In this document: positions 1 through 11,333 of the stretch, piece after piece
How positions within the stretch are numbered: position 1 is the first letter of the stretch
Layout of the letters: the number at the start of each line of letters is the position of its first letter
Assembly (NCBI GenBank): GCA_037178975.1
Contig: JASJZH010000001.1
Span: forward strand, 558,001 to 622,000
Length of the DNA stretch: 64,000 nucleotides
Reading direction: 5' to 3'
Source of the DNA: Oscheius tipulae
Lineage: Eukaryota; Nematoda; Chromadorea; Rhabditida; Rhabditidae
The notes under the pieces: model-generated
Told to the model about the DNA's origin: nothing
Seen by the model: the letters and a program-made list of their open reading frames with translations, nothing else
Databases searched by the model: none
Translations under genes and position numbers: made by a program

Positions 1-702
1 AAATCCAATCTCGCCTTTCTTGCGCGTCTTTCTCCAGCATCCTGCTACTTTCACAATGTTTAGGCAGCCTGTTCAGACACCGTCAAAGCTCTAATATAAG
101 CAACTTTGCAGAATATCGGAAAGTCAGAAAAATCATTTTGACCCCGAAAAACGCGAATACGTAATTGCGTATTTCTTACGTAAGGGGCGCTTATATTAGA
201 AGAAATACGATATTTTGTTAAAGAACGTTGTTTTGGAGATAAGAGCACTGTAAACCCCTCCAAAGAGTCTTATTGTCCACAAGTCAGTTACAGTATCCGG
301 GTTTTTCCCCTGTGTAGCTGTAAAAAGTACATTGGTAGCAGAATATCATCTATTTGCTGGTCGGAAACCTAGCCAATCATCCTACTGTAGCAGTACAATC
401 GATATTATGAGGAAGCTGTGAAAAAACCTAAATCTGCTTTCTCCCTCCATCGAACTTACAAGACGTTTGACCCTTTGGAAGGCGAAGAGATTTGAGGACA
501 GATGACCTACTTCATATTCAAATTTCCTCCTCTTTCTCTCCTCTCTTTCTCTGGAATAGTTCACTAAATTGGCCAAAGTTTCCGGGAGAAGATGAGGGCC
601 AATTAGACTCTCTCCCTCTCTTCTTCATCGAGAACAGGGTCAATCGGAGCCAGTCGAGTGAGAGAGAAACAGTTCCTGTCTCTCTGTCTCGGTTCGTGCA
701 CT
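1..702. other. Intergenic, no gene seen
   Basis: I see no exon with a convincing splice context here. Short ORFs on both strands are low-complexity (TCTC-rich) or lack domain character. The right part is probably the promoter region of the gene starting at 703. Confidence 0.5.
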
Positions 703-2070
703 ATGAGTAGCACTTCGTCTCTCTCTCTCTCTCCCTCTCTTGCCGCTTCCTCAAACATCCGTGCCACGCCTACCTTTGTCAAACACGACGGACTGCTCTA
801 CCGGCTTGTACTCTCTCTCTCTCACTCTCACTAGGTCGATGAGGTCAACGCTCTGAAGAGGCTGCACCCCTCCAGGTAATCTCGCTGTCTCTCTATCTCT
901 CAGTGCTGACCGACCTCATCTAACTCAATATTTGGTTAGGATTTGTTTTGGTTTGGGATAGAGGTGAAGTGGAATTAGGGTACGCTTCTAGAATGAGACA
1001 GTGACCGTGACAGTGACAGTAAAATTGATAGAGACAAAGGTCAAGAATCGAAGAGACAGAGACAGAACAGCTGAAAAGACTACTACACTCCCCTCACCGT
1101 GATCTTAGGATGTATAACACTCTTTTTCTTTCTGGCTCCAAAACACCTACCCACAAATCGGAGTTCAGAGCAGACCACGACCGTCGACAGGTGGGAACAC
1201 CTGGAGGACAGGGGTGTAAAAATGCGGACGTAGCCTGGACAGAGAGACAAGTGCACTCGGAGCAATTTATAGCCCGTTGTTTGATGGGGGTTCAAAAGAT
1301 AGATGACACGGCGGATAGTCAGGATCCGTTTGGAGGTACGCAGCGTTTTGTCGAAGGGTCTCTGTGTCCCTTTCCATCCCTGTCTCTCTATCTCTGTCTC
1401 TATCTGTCTCTCTCTCTCTCTCCCTTGCTGTTTCTATGTCTCTCTGTGTCTCTGTCTCTTCGTTCACTCTGTCTCTCTGTTTCTCTGTCTCTGTCCCTTC
1501 CACTTCTAGGCCCTCCCACGTGGTGTCCAGTCCAGGAACACCTCCCACGTCGACTCTGCCCCTCTCTTTTCGAGAGGCAGAGAGAGCAATTGTCAAGCAG
1601 ATGGCCTCCCTCTCTCGTTTGCTGTAAGATCTTGGCGAGGAAAGCACCCAAGCGGGGGAGGAGGTGCCGTCGGGGGCGGGAAGCTTCCCGCCCTCTAACG
1701 GCATCCACTCGGCTCTCCTATAGGCTCGTTCTGCTGTCCCTCTCTCTGTCTCCTTTCGATCGATCAGAGCTCCCTCTCTCCACAGGCACTCTAGGGAGAG
1801 AGTCCCTGTGTGTTTGTACTGTGGCTGTGCCGCAGCGCAGCTCAGTCCTCGCCCTGTTGTAATGTGCTCTCATTGGGAGGAGAAGGCAAATCGCGCAGCT
1901 GCTACTCTTAGCGACCTAGAAGTCTCATTTACAGTCACTTCTACCCCCTTATCCCCTGTCTCTCTGTCTTTCCTTCTTACACCTATTAGACCAGTTCAAA
2001 ACACCAGCAAAACAGTTTCTTTTTGCCTGGACTCAAGAATGGAACGTACTTGACTATAGTACAAGCTTAA
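703..2070 (+). CDS. Unknown 158-aa protein with a Cys cluster, five exons
   Basis: Proposed exons are 703-807, 835-875, 1510-1623, 1786-1921 and 1990-2070. They sum to 477 nt (159 codons) with all phases consistent and GT-AG borders. The first intron is only 27 nt and contains an in-frame TAG, so it must be spliced for the frame to continue. The N-terminus is Ser-rich (MSSTSSLSLSPS), followed by a charged helical stretch (FREAERAIVKQ). Near residue 95 is a CLYCGC cluster and about 17 residues on a CSH, which could bind zinc. The protein ends TYLTIVQA. No family is recognised. The 634-nt second intron is mostly TCTCTG repeats. The start is the first ATG in the frame, so an upstream non-coding exon is possible. 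Confidence 0.6.
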
Positions 2071-3990
2071 GTAGTCGACTTATACACTTCAATAACTTTT
2101 TCTACCTCTACACCCCTCAGAAACCTAAATAAAAAGTTTTGTCGTCTCAAGAACTCGAGACCCTCAGACGTTACGCAAACTTCTTAGCCATTAGGCCATA
2201 TATGCAGAATAACGCCCTACGATTTTTTGAGCCGGATGACACACCTGATTATACACCAACTCGGCGCTGCCTTTTAAAACTTCTTTTTACCGTGCTTTTA
2301 TGGACGAAAATACTTCTTTTGGACTGTACCTCTCCTTGAAAGATGCACATTTTTGACCTGGGCTACAATTTTATAGAATATCGCAAGGTTCGAAAACCAA
2401 GCCTTCAGTTAGAAATGGGACCTTGAAACAACTGAGTTGTGCCAGATGTTGATCCTTGACTTCCTCCGAACAGCCACCCCCGATTTTTGTTCGCGATCAC
2501 GGGGCTGTCAGCTGAAAGTAACACTCTGGAAATGTTCGAGAAACAAAGAGAAATTGAAGGGGAAATGACAGTCTTTGTTTCGAAATAAATTTCTAGCTAT
2601 GGTATTTTGTCCGAGCGATGACTGGTGTAAGTATAACAAAGTATTGCTTCCTGTCTCTGGATCCAATTCTTGTTTATTTTTACAGTACCCTCTGAATTTA
2701 ACTGTATTAGTCTTTAGAATTCAATCAGACAAGTCACTCTTAACAACATTCATATTTTCTTGATGGACTTTCTAACAAAGCTTGGATCTCATTTTATCAC
2801 TTACATATATTTTTTTACTAAAGAGCAACGATCTCTGTCCGTCATTACGCTTCCGGCCGCGGGCCTACTTCTAGAGCAATCGCGCGCAAGCTTAGTGATT
2901 AGCATGCTAGGCAATGAATCTGAGCAACCTGGGTTCGCTCCCCGACGATGTTTTTGGATTTAAAAAAGGAGGGCAAAGCCGTTTGGCCTAATTTTAATTT
3001 TCCAGAAGTCTATGTGTCTGTCTGACAGTAGGTGTTAGAGCTGACGCGCCAAGTTCTTTATAACATTGTGCTTTCTGAGAGAACTTTAATTTACTGTGGT
3101 ACCTCGACTAGGGAGAGACAAGTGCCAACGGGTCAGGTCATAAATAATAAAAATGAGGCATAGAATAAAACCATAAGGTCAAAACTGTCACTTGAATAAA
3201 GAGGTCATATCTGTGGTATCTGTCGACACAATCTAAATTGATTAAGAGAAAAGAAGAGTGGTTTCTATCTATTTATCAGGGGCAAAAGGTATGGAGTAAT
3301 TTTAGAATGAAAGGAAGATTAGAAAGTAGGAATGAAAAGAAGGGAAACAAGACTGAATCCTAAAAATGGAAGCGAACGAGAATTCGTCCGAGATACGGTA
3401 GCAATCGTGGCGGGACCCAGATACGCATTCAAATAGGGCCAGCCTCAACAATAGCCAAACGTGTAATTTTACAAAATGAAATCATTCGTGCCCCGCATCT
3501 TCAGAATTCACCCATTTTTTCTCATAATTCAACCCGCTTGATAAGATCTTAATTTCGCAACAGCAACGTCTGATAAATTGTGAGACTTGTCAGCTGGCAG
3601 TATCAACAGCAGTAAATCAGAATAGCGCGGGGAAAACACATCCTTATGCCTGTCTAGCATGTTTTGAAGTTTACAGGTCTGCTTCTAAAGGGTCCTGGAA
3701 CGAACTTACATGTCCAAATGGTCCTAATGACTGAAGGCTAAGAGTCCCTAGTAGTATATTTTCCGGATGTCACTTTAGGTTTTTTCCACGGTTTTCCGTC
3801 AGTATTTACCACTATAGTTAGAAAGTTTGTACTGATCAAGAGGCTACAGATTTAGACAGAAAAGTGAACGAAAAGTTCCTGACTTTTACTTTTTTATAGG
3901 TAAATCTTTCCTCTCTCTCTCCCGTGCCATCTAGCCTATTCAGTGTTACCCACATTGTCCTGTACAACATCCTATTTACATAATTTCTAT
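2071..3990. other. Intergenic stretch with one tRNA-like repeat
   Basis: No coding exon can be supported. The only structured element I see is the tRNA-like unit at about 2874-2950. The rest is moderately AT-rich unique sequence. Confidence 0.5.
2874..2950 (+). repeat. tRNA-like / SINE-head element
   Basis: A box-A-like TTAGTGATTAGCATGC is followed about 40 nt later by a good box-B match, GGGTTCGCTCC. I cannot fold it into a canonical anticodon arm, so it is more likely a tRNA-derived SINE head or tRNA pseudogene than a working tRNA. Similar units lie near 19003, 36935, 37046, 37148 and 38455. Confidence 0.4.
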
Positions 3991-4675
3991 TCAGAAACTC
4001 TTGAATACCCAATCAGTCCACTTCCAATCAAAGCCGCCCAGAGCTCCGTGCTTCTTTGCATCCCCATACGGCATAGTGGCTATGGAATGTAAAGAAGTAT
4101 GTAACTCTGACGGATGCCCTTTCCTCTTTTTACAATCCTGCCACCGCCCTCAACACGAAGAGAAGGCGGAGTTTAAAGTGCGCACACACATACACACTCA
4201 CGTCGTTCGTACGGAGAATGAGGTCGAGAGCCTGGGATAAGTCAACTGGACAGAGTGCCAGAGATACAGAGTTACAAAGAGACAGAAAGAGTGAGACAGA
4301 GAGTCAGAGAGACAGAAAGAATGTGAGGCAGAGAGGCACAGAGACCCAGAGAGACAGGAAGATAGAACTACTCAATTTAATATCTATCAGTGGTAGTGAC
4401 ATTTTCCAAACGATGTAACTGCCATCCACAAATGGTATGCCTATGCTTATCACAAAACAGGAACTTCTTGTAGCCGTTTTCCTCGTAGCATCGGTTAGCC
4501 GCCATATAATATGCACGGCCAGTCTTGCAGAGGTAGTCACATGGCTTGGCTCTTTAGCTCCGTGGCTTCTTCTGACTCTCAGCCGAGGTGTCTAAACCGG
4601 TAGATATTGAAAGCAGGAGAGGACAGGCTTACATTGGATCAGTGCGAGGAGAGCAGAGAGCACAAAGACTTTCAT
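3991..4675 (-). CDS. Small secreted Cys-rich protein, 112 aa
   Basis: Exons (minus strand) are 4675-4633, 4549-4401 and 4137-3991, 339 nt in total with consistent phases. The N-terminus MKVFVLSALLALIQS is a clear signal peptide. The mature part carries cysteines spaced C-x3-C-x12-C-(Y)-x10-C-x7-C, then DCKKRKG and a Gly/Trp-containing tail (GGFDWKWTDWVF). This spacing matches the framework seen at 5598, 20200, 20640, 22874 and 49650, except that the second Cys of the CC pair is Tyr. No known family is recognised. The role may be extracellular defence, adhesion or signalling, which the sequence alone cannot decide. The 263-nt second intron is mostly GACAGAGA repeats. Confidence 0.65.
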
Positions 4676-4852
4676 CTCGACCAGGGGGAGAAGAATGGGA
4701 ATTGTGGGGAGAAGACGGGTTATATGGAGACTCTGGCCTGATTGGTATTCAGCATGCCAACTCAGAGACAGTACGTCTTGTTGGAAAGAGTCTGAAGAAC
4801 TTTGGAGACAGAGGAACAGAGGAGAAGAGAGACAGAGAGCCGCAGCGTTCGT

Positions 4853-4934
4853 TGTTGTCTTTCAGGGCTATGAATTTGACGCATTCTCTCTTCTCAAAGG
4901 CGTGTTCAATCCATGGTCCGGTGCGTTTTTCTGA
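4853..4934 (-). pseudogene. TRPM-channel N-terminal exon fragment
   Basis: After a splice-acceptor-like TTTAATTTTCAG, the minus strand encodes WIEHAFEKRECVKFIALKD followed by NNERC. This resembles the conserved start of the TRPM cytoplasmic N-terminal region (pattern WIE...F.KREC..FI......RC). No good donor follows and the frame runs into low-complexity sequence and a stop near 4758. No other TRPM exon is visible nearby. It is most simply a duplicated relic, or one exon of a gene whose remainder I cannot see. Confidence 0.4.
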
Positions 4935-5597
4935 CTGAAAATTAAAGGTTGTTCCTGCTTTTCTCTTTCTCTCAGTCTCTTTGTCTCTCTATCTACTGTC
5001 ATCCTGTCTCACTGTCTCTTTGTTTTTCTGTCTCTCTGTCTTTCTATCCTAGAGAGACAGGGTCCTTTCTGAGAAGTACTGTCAGGAGCTATGAGTGCGT
5101 CGCTTCAGGTGCGCTTTTCTGATCGAAGATATAATTTTCCAGGTTTGCAATGCTCTGCAAAGTTGTAGCTTTCCTAGAACTTTCCAAAACATCGTTTTCC
5201 ACAAAGACAACGTTTTGGGTCAATTAGAGCCTTTACGAGCCGATTTTAAGGTCGGTCGCCTGTGTCGCACCCATACCATATCGCCGGGATCAGATCCTTA
5301 TACAGTTCACCTCGCCAAAGTCAGCTTTCGGGCTTAAACAATCGCATGGGTGGTACCCTAAAGCCCGCGTTATTCGCAGATCATGACCGCTGTAGAACAA
5401 GTCTAATAAAGTAGCTTCGAGTGGTTAACGAAAAATGCTGATTTTGGAGAAAAAGTTCTGTCCGGGTGTTTTGCCGCTACAGGGTCCCCTAGTGTTTCTG
5501 AACACTTATATAACTCGAACGTCTATCTGTCTCTGACCCCATGTATGAATTCACTCTCCTATGCAATGCCTTCTCTCCTGGACAAGTTTCTTGCTAG

Positions 5598-5744
5598 ACC
5601 CTTCGGCCGATCAGAACCTGTGACAGTAACTGCCAGTCTGGAAGGCCTGACAGTATAAAGAATGCCCAAGACTGCTGTCACAAGCACGGAGCCATGATGG
5701 GGTTTGCCTACTACGTTGGGAAGGCTACGTTTTGTAGCATGTGA
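5598..5744 (+). CDS. Cys-rich peptide, 3' exon
   Basis: A 49-codon open exon follows a TTGCTAG acceptor and ends TGA. An AATAAA poly(A) signal follows 9 nt downstream (5754). Cysteines are C-x3-C-x13-CC-x18-C, and the C-terminus is KATFCSM. It fits the local Cys framework, with the fourth position occupied by Tyr. A TATA-like TATATAA lies near 5509. I could not resolve the signal-peptide exon. The in-frame TAG just before 5598 means the exon needs a spliced upstream partner, or the gene is broken. Confidence 0.45.
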   Translation, partial: TLRPIRTCDSNCQSGRPDSIKNAQDCCHKHGAMMGFAYYVGKATFCSM

Positions 5745-5804
5745 CCTTCTCGAAATAAACTTTTCACTCTCAGTCGCTCTTTAACAAATAGTATATTTAT
5801 TGCT

Positions 5805-7178
5805 TCAATATTTACAATATCTAACCCCCGGAGAGTAGGGAGGAGGTGGAGAGACTCTCTTCTCCACAGTTTTGTATGAGCTTCCCATTTTCAAGGGAGT
5901 CACCGGTACTCGCATCTGTGGAACTGAGACCAGTTTAGACGGGAGTGGCTCTTCTTCGAAGACGACAGTCCTGTGCTCGAGAGACCGACGGACTTGGTTC
6001 ACTTTCCGACGGGAGACTTCGCCTCCTTCGTAACGGAGATGGTGGACGTCTTCAGTGACTACGGCGGGGACTAGCTCTGCTAGTTCTCTGTAAATGGAGA
6101 GATTGGGAGTGATAATGACGTGACAGTGGCAATGATCGTGACTGACTTACCTTGTCGCACTGAAGATGACGCTAGCATTCGTCGCATAGTTCACAAAAGC
6201 ATCAGCGTAACTTTTCACACTTTTTCGAAAAATGAACATTTTGGTGACCTCTGCCTCATTCCTCAGACTGTGGATAGCATTATCGGCATCGTCCTTCTTT
6301 GCCGATAGCCTGATTCTTTCTGAGAGCATTGAACGGACGTCACTGGAAGAGCCAGGAAAACCATGTAGCTGATGCTTTTTAAGCTGTTTCTCTATCTTCT
6401 TGTCCTCGATATCCAGATGGTCACGAATTTTTTCGATCTGTTCCAGCTCGGAGCTTTGAGGCTTCATCCTTCCCAGATCCTGAAAGACGAAATTGCATCA
6501 CTGTCCACTGGAAAATGGACACTGACTCTGTCTATGACCCTGTATCTAGCCCAGTACTCACCTGCATACTGTCCGACGCCTCCTGCGCCAAAATCAGCTG
6601 CTGTTCACAGTGCATCAGCATCAGCTGCTTCATTTTTTCCGCCACGTCGGCAATGGCAGTGTTACCTTCGTTCTGTGCCCATCTCTGAAGTTTCTCGGCT
6701 CCTTTCCTCTGAAGCTCGGCCACTTTCATTGCGAGTCTTCTGAAAATAGTTCTATCTGCTTCTGTATGTGTCTGTCTCTCTGTTTCTCTGTCTCTCTATC
6801 AACTCACGCTGCCTGTTCAAAGTCCTCCAAAGCATTCTCCAAACTGGGAGGGGTAGCTTTGAAGAAGTCAAGGATCTTGGAAGTCGAGTTGGATTTCTTC
6901 GTGCGAGAGAGTAACAGTATCGGAGGGTCTAAAGACATGTCATCAATGAGCTGGGGAAATGGGAGCTGCTGGACAAAGAGTAGTGTGAGAGTGGACGAGA
7001 GATGACAGCTGGGGACAGATGGCAGTGACTTACCGATTTTCCTCTCGCCAGCCGATCGCCGTCTCGTGTCACTGGACATTAGTTTCTGTAATCGGCAGAG
7101 ATTAGGACAGGAAGGCTGAAGTGGAAGAGGAAAGTAGGAATGGGTCCGTCGGATACGTTTTTCGACTAATTGACCCAT
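5805..7178 (-). CDS. BAR-like helical protein with C-terminal proline motif
   Basis: Multi-exon minus-strand gene. Coding blocks lie at about 7178-6804, 6729-6555, 6467-6148 and 6090-5805. The product is mostly charged amphipathic helix (LAMKVAELQRKGAEKLQRW, then IEKIRDHLDIEDKKIEKQLKK, then KSVKSYADAFVNYATNASV). The length and rhythm resemble BAR-domain membrane-curvature proteins of the CIBAR/FAM92 kind, but that is tentative. The C-terminus carries PPPPYSP, a candidate PY motif for WW domains. An AATAAA signal on the minus strand lies just beyond the stop (5796-5801). The exact start is uncertain: ATG 7178 or the internal MSSDTRRR. It converges tail-to-tail with the Cys-rich peptide at 5598. 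Confidence 0.5.
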
Positions 7179-7199
7179 CCCGTTGGCAAGTCATTGTGT

Positions 7200-7800
7200 A
7201 CAGAAATTGAATAACAGGGTGAGAATACCCTGACTATAATGGGAATGTGCGGGAAACGGGACAGACAGAGAGTAAGAAAGACAAAGGCTGTGAGACAGAG
7301 AGTCAAGGATACAGAAAGAGTCAGCTGTTCCCAGTCCTTCTCTGATTGTAAAGATTCGGAAAAAACAAGATGACTGAAAGACTGAAAAACTCATAAACTC
7401 GGCTCTCAAACTGAATCTTCAGCATGTGAAAGAGGACAGAAGAGACAAAACAAAACAAATTGACCCATTGATCCGATGCAGGTGGTGGATAAGAAGGAGA
7501 AGGAGAGGGGACGCGCGGGTTCCAAGGTCACGGGACCACGCCCCGGTTGAATGGGCCCCGCGGAGCCACAAAAAGCCATTAGATATCCTGACTGTTGACT
7601 CGGGATTTGGAGAGAGGGAGAGGACAATAAATATTCAATCTGGTCTCGGAATGACCTTAGAATGACTGAAAGTAGGGCGTAGTGATAGACTGTTTTGAAG
7701 GGAAAGCAGTCGGTCGCCCGGGGAGAAAGAGTCACAGAGGGATTTTGACCTGTATTTGTCTGCTCAACTGCACAACGATCTTCAAATCCAATTTAATACA
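7200..7800. other. Spacer with 3' flank of the kinase-kelch duplication
   Basis: No gene is seen. From about 7540 to 7750 the sequence is homologous, in inverted orientation, to 42600-42810. The duplicated block therefore extends beyond the kinase-kelch coding region. The left part holds GACAGAGA low-complexity sequence. Confidence 0.5.
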
Positions 7801-8800
7801 AAGTTTATTCCTAATTAGACCATATCAAAAGTTGTTTAGCCAGATCACCAGTTGCAGTTACAGTGGTAGAAGCTGTAAGCCTATAGGGCATGCGAGACAT
7901 TTCAGTCCAGGTCATTCCATCAAAACTTTCTACTTCATCCGAGTATTGATAGTTGTCGTCTAGATTTTTGTGACCGCCAGCAACAAACAGCGAATTTCCA
8001 CAAGTATAGACGGCAGAAGAATAACGCCAAGACTTTAGTGGTGGCAGAACCTTCAAAGACGGTATTTCAGCAAGGTTTGACGCGTAGACATCAGGATTGA
8101 CAAAGAAAACCAGTTCGTTTTTGTATTTGACAACTAGGGTGTATAAAAACGGAACAGGAAAGTCCAGGGCCAAATACGTCCATTTGTCTTTCACAATGTC
8201 ATAGTATCCAGCTTCCATTCGATAATCCCAGTCTCTACCAAATATGTATAGTTGGCTGTTTAAGACAGTAATCCCTTCAATGATCATAGTTTCTTTGATG
8301 GGCCTGCAAAGATAATCTAATGTTTGAACAACAGGTTTAGATCCAGTTGAACTTTTACTTAACAATTCGGCTTTCTGGGCTATCCCTCTTTTCGTCCAGG
8401 CTACCGTAAGTCAAAAAACCTACCTCTGGAAGCTCAATACAAAAAGGGAGCGCTTAGATTCAACACCAATCGTCTTCGCCTCTCCTCTTGACTAGAAAGG
8501 CTGCATAATGAAGATGGAACGCGAAACATGTTGAAAAACAAAACACTCCCTTTTGTGCAGTAAGTTTCTGGAGATCTGATTGTTTTTGACACACGTAGGC
8601 TGTTTCGGTGCTCTTACGTCTTTCGCGGTCAAAAGAATTTCGCGCTGTCAACCAAAGTTTGCGTACGACGAAAGAAATTGTACTTTATTCGCAGCCCAAC
8701 TGCGCGGTCTTTAATACCGCAAAAGATGATTCTGGCGTCCTGATCGCGCAAAGTTCGATTGCAAGCGTAACAGCGCTGAATTTTCTCAGCTAGAAAAAAT

Positions 8801-9483
8801 GGTAATAGTTCGGCAGGTGGCCCCGTTCATTCAAACGGGATTTCGCGCACTTTTTCTTTTTGGCGGGTTTTGAATTTTCTTCGCGATTTTGATATTCTCC
8901 CCTGTTCTTCATCATTTTCTGCTAGGATCTAACGTTTTCTCCTCTCCAAAATAATATTTCGAGGCAAAATAGAGAACGCATCAAAAGGTATACAGATTAA
9001 AGTGAAAAGACATCGTTTGAATAATTCCTTCCGACGGACCCAGGGTAGGGTATAGACTTATCCGAATAGTTTCCATGGATTAAGGCCCCCCCTGGCTCTT
9101 TGGAATGTACTCTCGCAGTACAAATGAATGTAGAGTCTTCTGGGTCGAGGACCGTACGGCTGCGACTCTGATAATCAAGAAGTAAATTGCTCTGGGAAGC
9201 ATTATCTACTCCGATGAATGGAAGCCATACCGTCAGACTGTTCATCACGGCTACGTCCACCGAGCCGTGAACCATTCCCAGAATTTACGCGATACCAATA
9301 CTTTTATTATTCTCCTACTGTTTTTGATATAAAAAAATGCAGAGAACATAGGAGAGAAGGCGGAAAACACCAAAAAAATGACGAAGAGGATATCAAGATG
9401 TGAAGGAAATTCAAAACCCGCTAAAAAGAAAAAGTGCGCGAAAATCCGTTTGAACGAACGGGGCCACCTGCCGAACTATTACC
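8801..9483. mobile_element. 683-bp non-autonomous TIR element with 8-bp target duplication
   Basis: The ends are long inverted repeats of about 79 bp, starting GGTAATAGTTCGGCAGGTGG at 8801 and mirrored at the right end by CCACCTGCCGAACTATTACC (to 9483), with only a few mismatches. The flanks carry a perfect 8-bp direct repeat GAAAAAAT at 8793-8800 and 9484-9491. An 8-bp duplication points to hAT, P or Merlin-like transposases. No transposase ORF is visible. The interior has a 92-codon minus-strand ORF (8997-9275) with no recognised domain, perhaps captured sequence. It is absent from the matching intron of copy B. Confidence 0.85.
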
Positions 9484-11333
9484 GAAAAAATATCAGCAAT
9501 TAGATCAAAACTTATTTTCTAGAATGACTAAAATCTACAAAGAACTCACGCCAATTCACTCCAAGAATTTGCAACGGGATCGTAAGCCAAAACCTGGTCT
9601 TCTCGTCGGGATCGTAAGCAAGTATCGTGCACAACGATGTAAATTTTCCATCTATATGCGACGTTTTGAAAAAACTTTGGGCTTCGTCCATTGGGGATAT
9701 GGGTCAATTCAACCCATGATCTATTACCCGGATTCAACTTGAACAAGCCCGCATCCAGCATATCTCCACCGATAGCATAGAGCTCTTCATCAAGAACCAC
9801 AGCTCCGCCACAGTTGTCAACATCGGGTATTCTCACATCCAGATCTTTCCAGGTTTTTGTATTATGTTCGAAAGCTAGCAAAGTTTCATGTGGCCTATGA
9901 TTATCTCGATAGCCGCCAATCAACAGTGTCTGCAGAACATTATAAATCACGATAAATATGAGAGCAGCCTACTAGTTTAGAATCAGAGGAACATTGTATT
10001 TCCGACAAGAGAGGGCGACTAGGAGGTGTGACCAATGTAGCCTTTTGTGCTTTTGGGGCGTTAGGACTAGGAGGTGTGGCTGAAACAAGTAAATTGGCAA
10101 ACTGTCGGGTCATTTTTCAGGGAGATTATATACGTAGCCACAACTAGAAACTCACGTTTTTTTGAAAAGTATTGGCTGGCGTGTTTCATTAGAGAGCTCA
10201 TGCTCTCTACCAGTGAAGTCTTTTGTGCTTTTGGGGCGTTAGGTGACACATTAGCTTCACTTCCTAACTTGACGGCAATGGTTGTAAAATCACTTGCTTT
10301 TGGGCGCAGTGTATACTCGGTTCGTAAAGATCTGAAAATGTGGATCGGAACAGACATAGACAGAGAGTCCATTTTTCTAAGTAGACACTGGCAGAGGGCT
10401 CTTCTTAAAATGGATCAAACACCTACCTCAAGATCAAGTTTTTCATCTCCTCCTCCATTCTCAATTCAATTTTAGGTCTAGCTCCATTAATAATCATAAC
10501 ACCGAGACTAATTGGGAACAAAATATCGTGCTCATAGAAAGGCTTTCTAAAACCGATGTATTTTCCTAATTCTTCTGTTTCGATACTTTCTGTGAAACAT
10601 TTCCCAGGTTGAAATACCAAGCGAATACACGTCGGCTGCAGAATTCACTCCCTGATCGTTAAAGGCTTCTGGTGCCATATACACGATCGTTCCCATGCTG
10701 AAATGAGCAGTGACAAATGGCATTCGACTTACAAACAAGTGTTTGTCTCAGTAGTTATGGCATCCGGCTTCGCCAATCCAAAGTCGCTGATCTTCAAGAC
10801 GTCGATAGTTTCTCCAAGAAGCATGCTAAATTCGATATTTGGTGTTTCACATAAACAACTCACTTTCTTGTATTCACATCACGATGAATAATGTTTTAGA
10901 TTAGATTAGAATATTCATTTGTCCAGATGGATCAAACATTGGTTATATACAATATGATGGGGAAAAAAATTGGGGAGTAGCAGAGGGTTTCAGGAATTTT
11001 CTTACAGGAATAATATAGTTTGAAACACTCGAGGCTGTGCCTACATACCGGGACGTCTAGTAGAAACTCTGCTGTGAGAGCTAGGCTCCAATCACACCTA
11101 ACTGGGTCGCAGAGAATCTACCCCCCTGCCGTAGTAGGTGCGCTATGAATTTATCGACATACGTGATACTGGTCTTCTTCCAGAACAGAGGTAGAGGTCG
11201 TAAACCATTTACCCTTCAGAGCTGCGCTCCACCCTTTCTACGTGGGACAGGGACTATATATTAACCAAGAATTTCCTGTAAACCATGCTAAGGTGGGGGG
11301 TTTGAGAAGGGGAGATATCACAGGAAGGTCTTC

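Noticed and set aside
1267-1704. Long minus-strand ORF of repeated ETETQRD-type residues
   Set aside because: It is the antisense translation of the TCTCTGTC intron tract, not a gene.
5598-5744. Classification of the Cys-rich peptide as a known invertebrate defensin
   Set aside because: The cysteine spacing does not match the CS-alpha-beta pattern (C...CxxxC...C.C).
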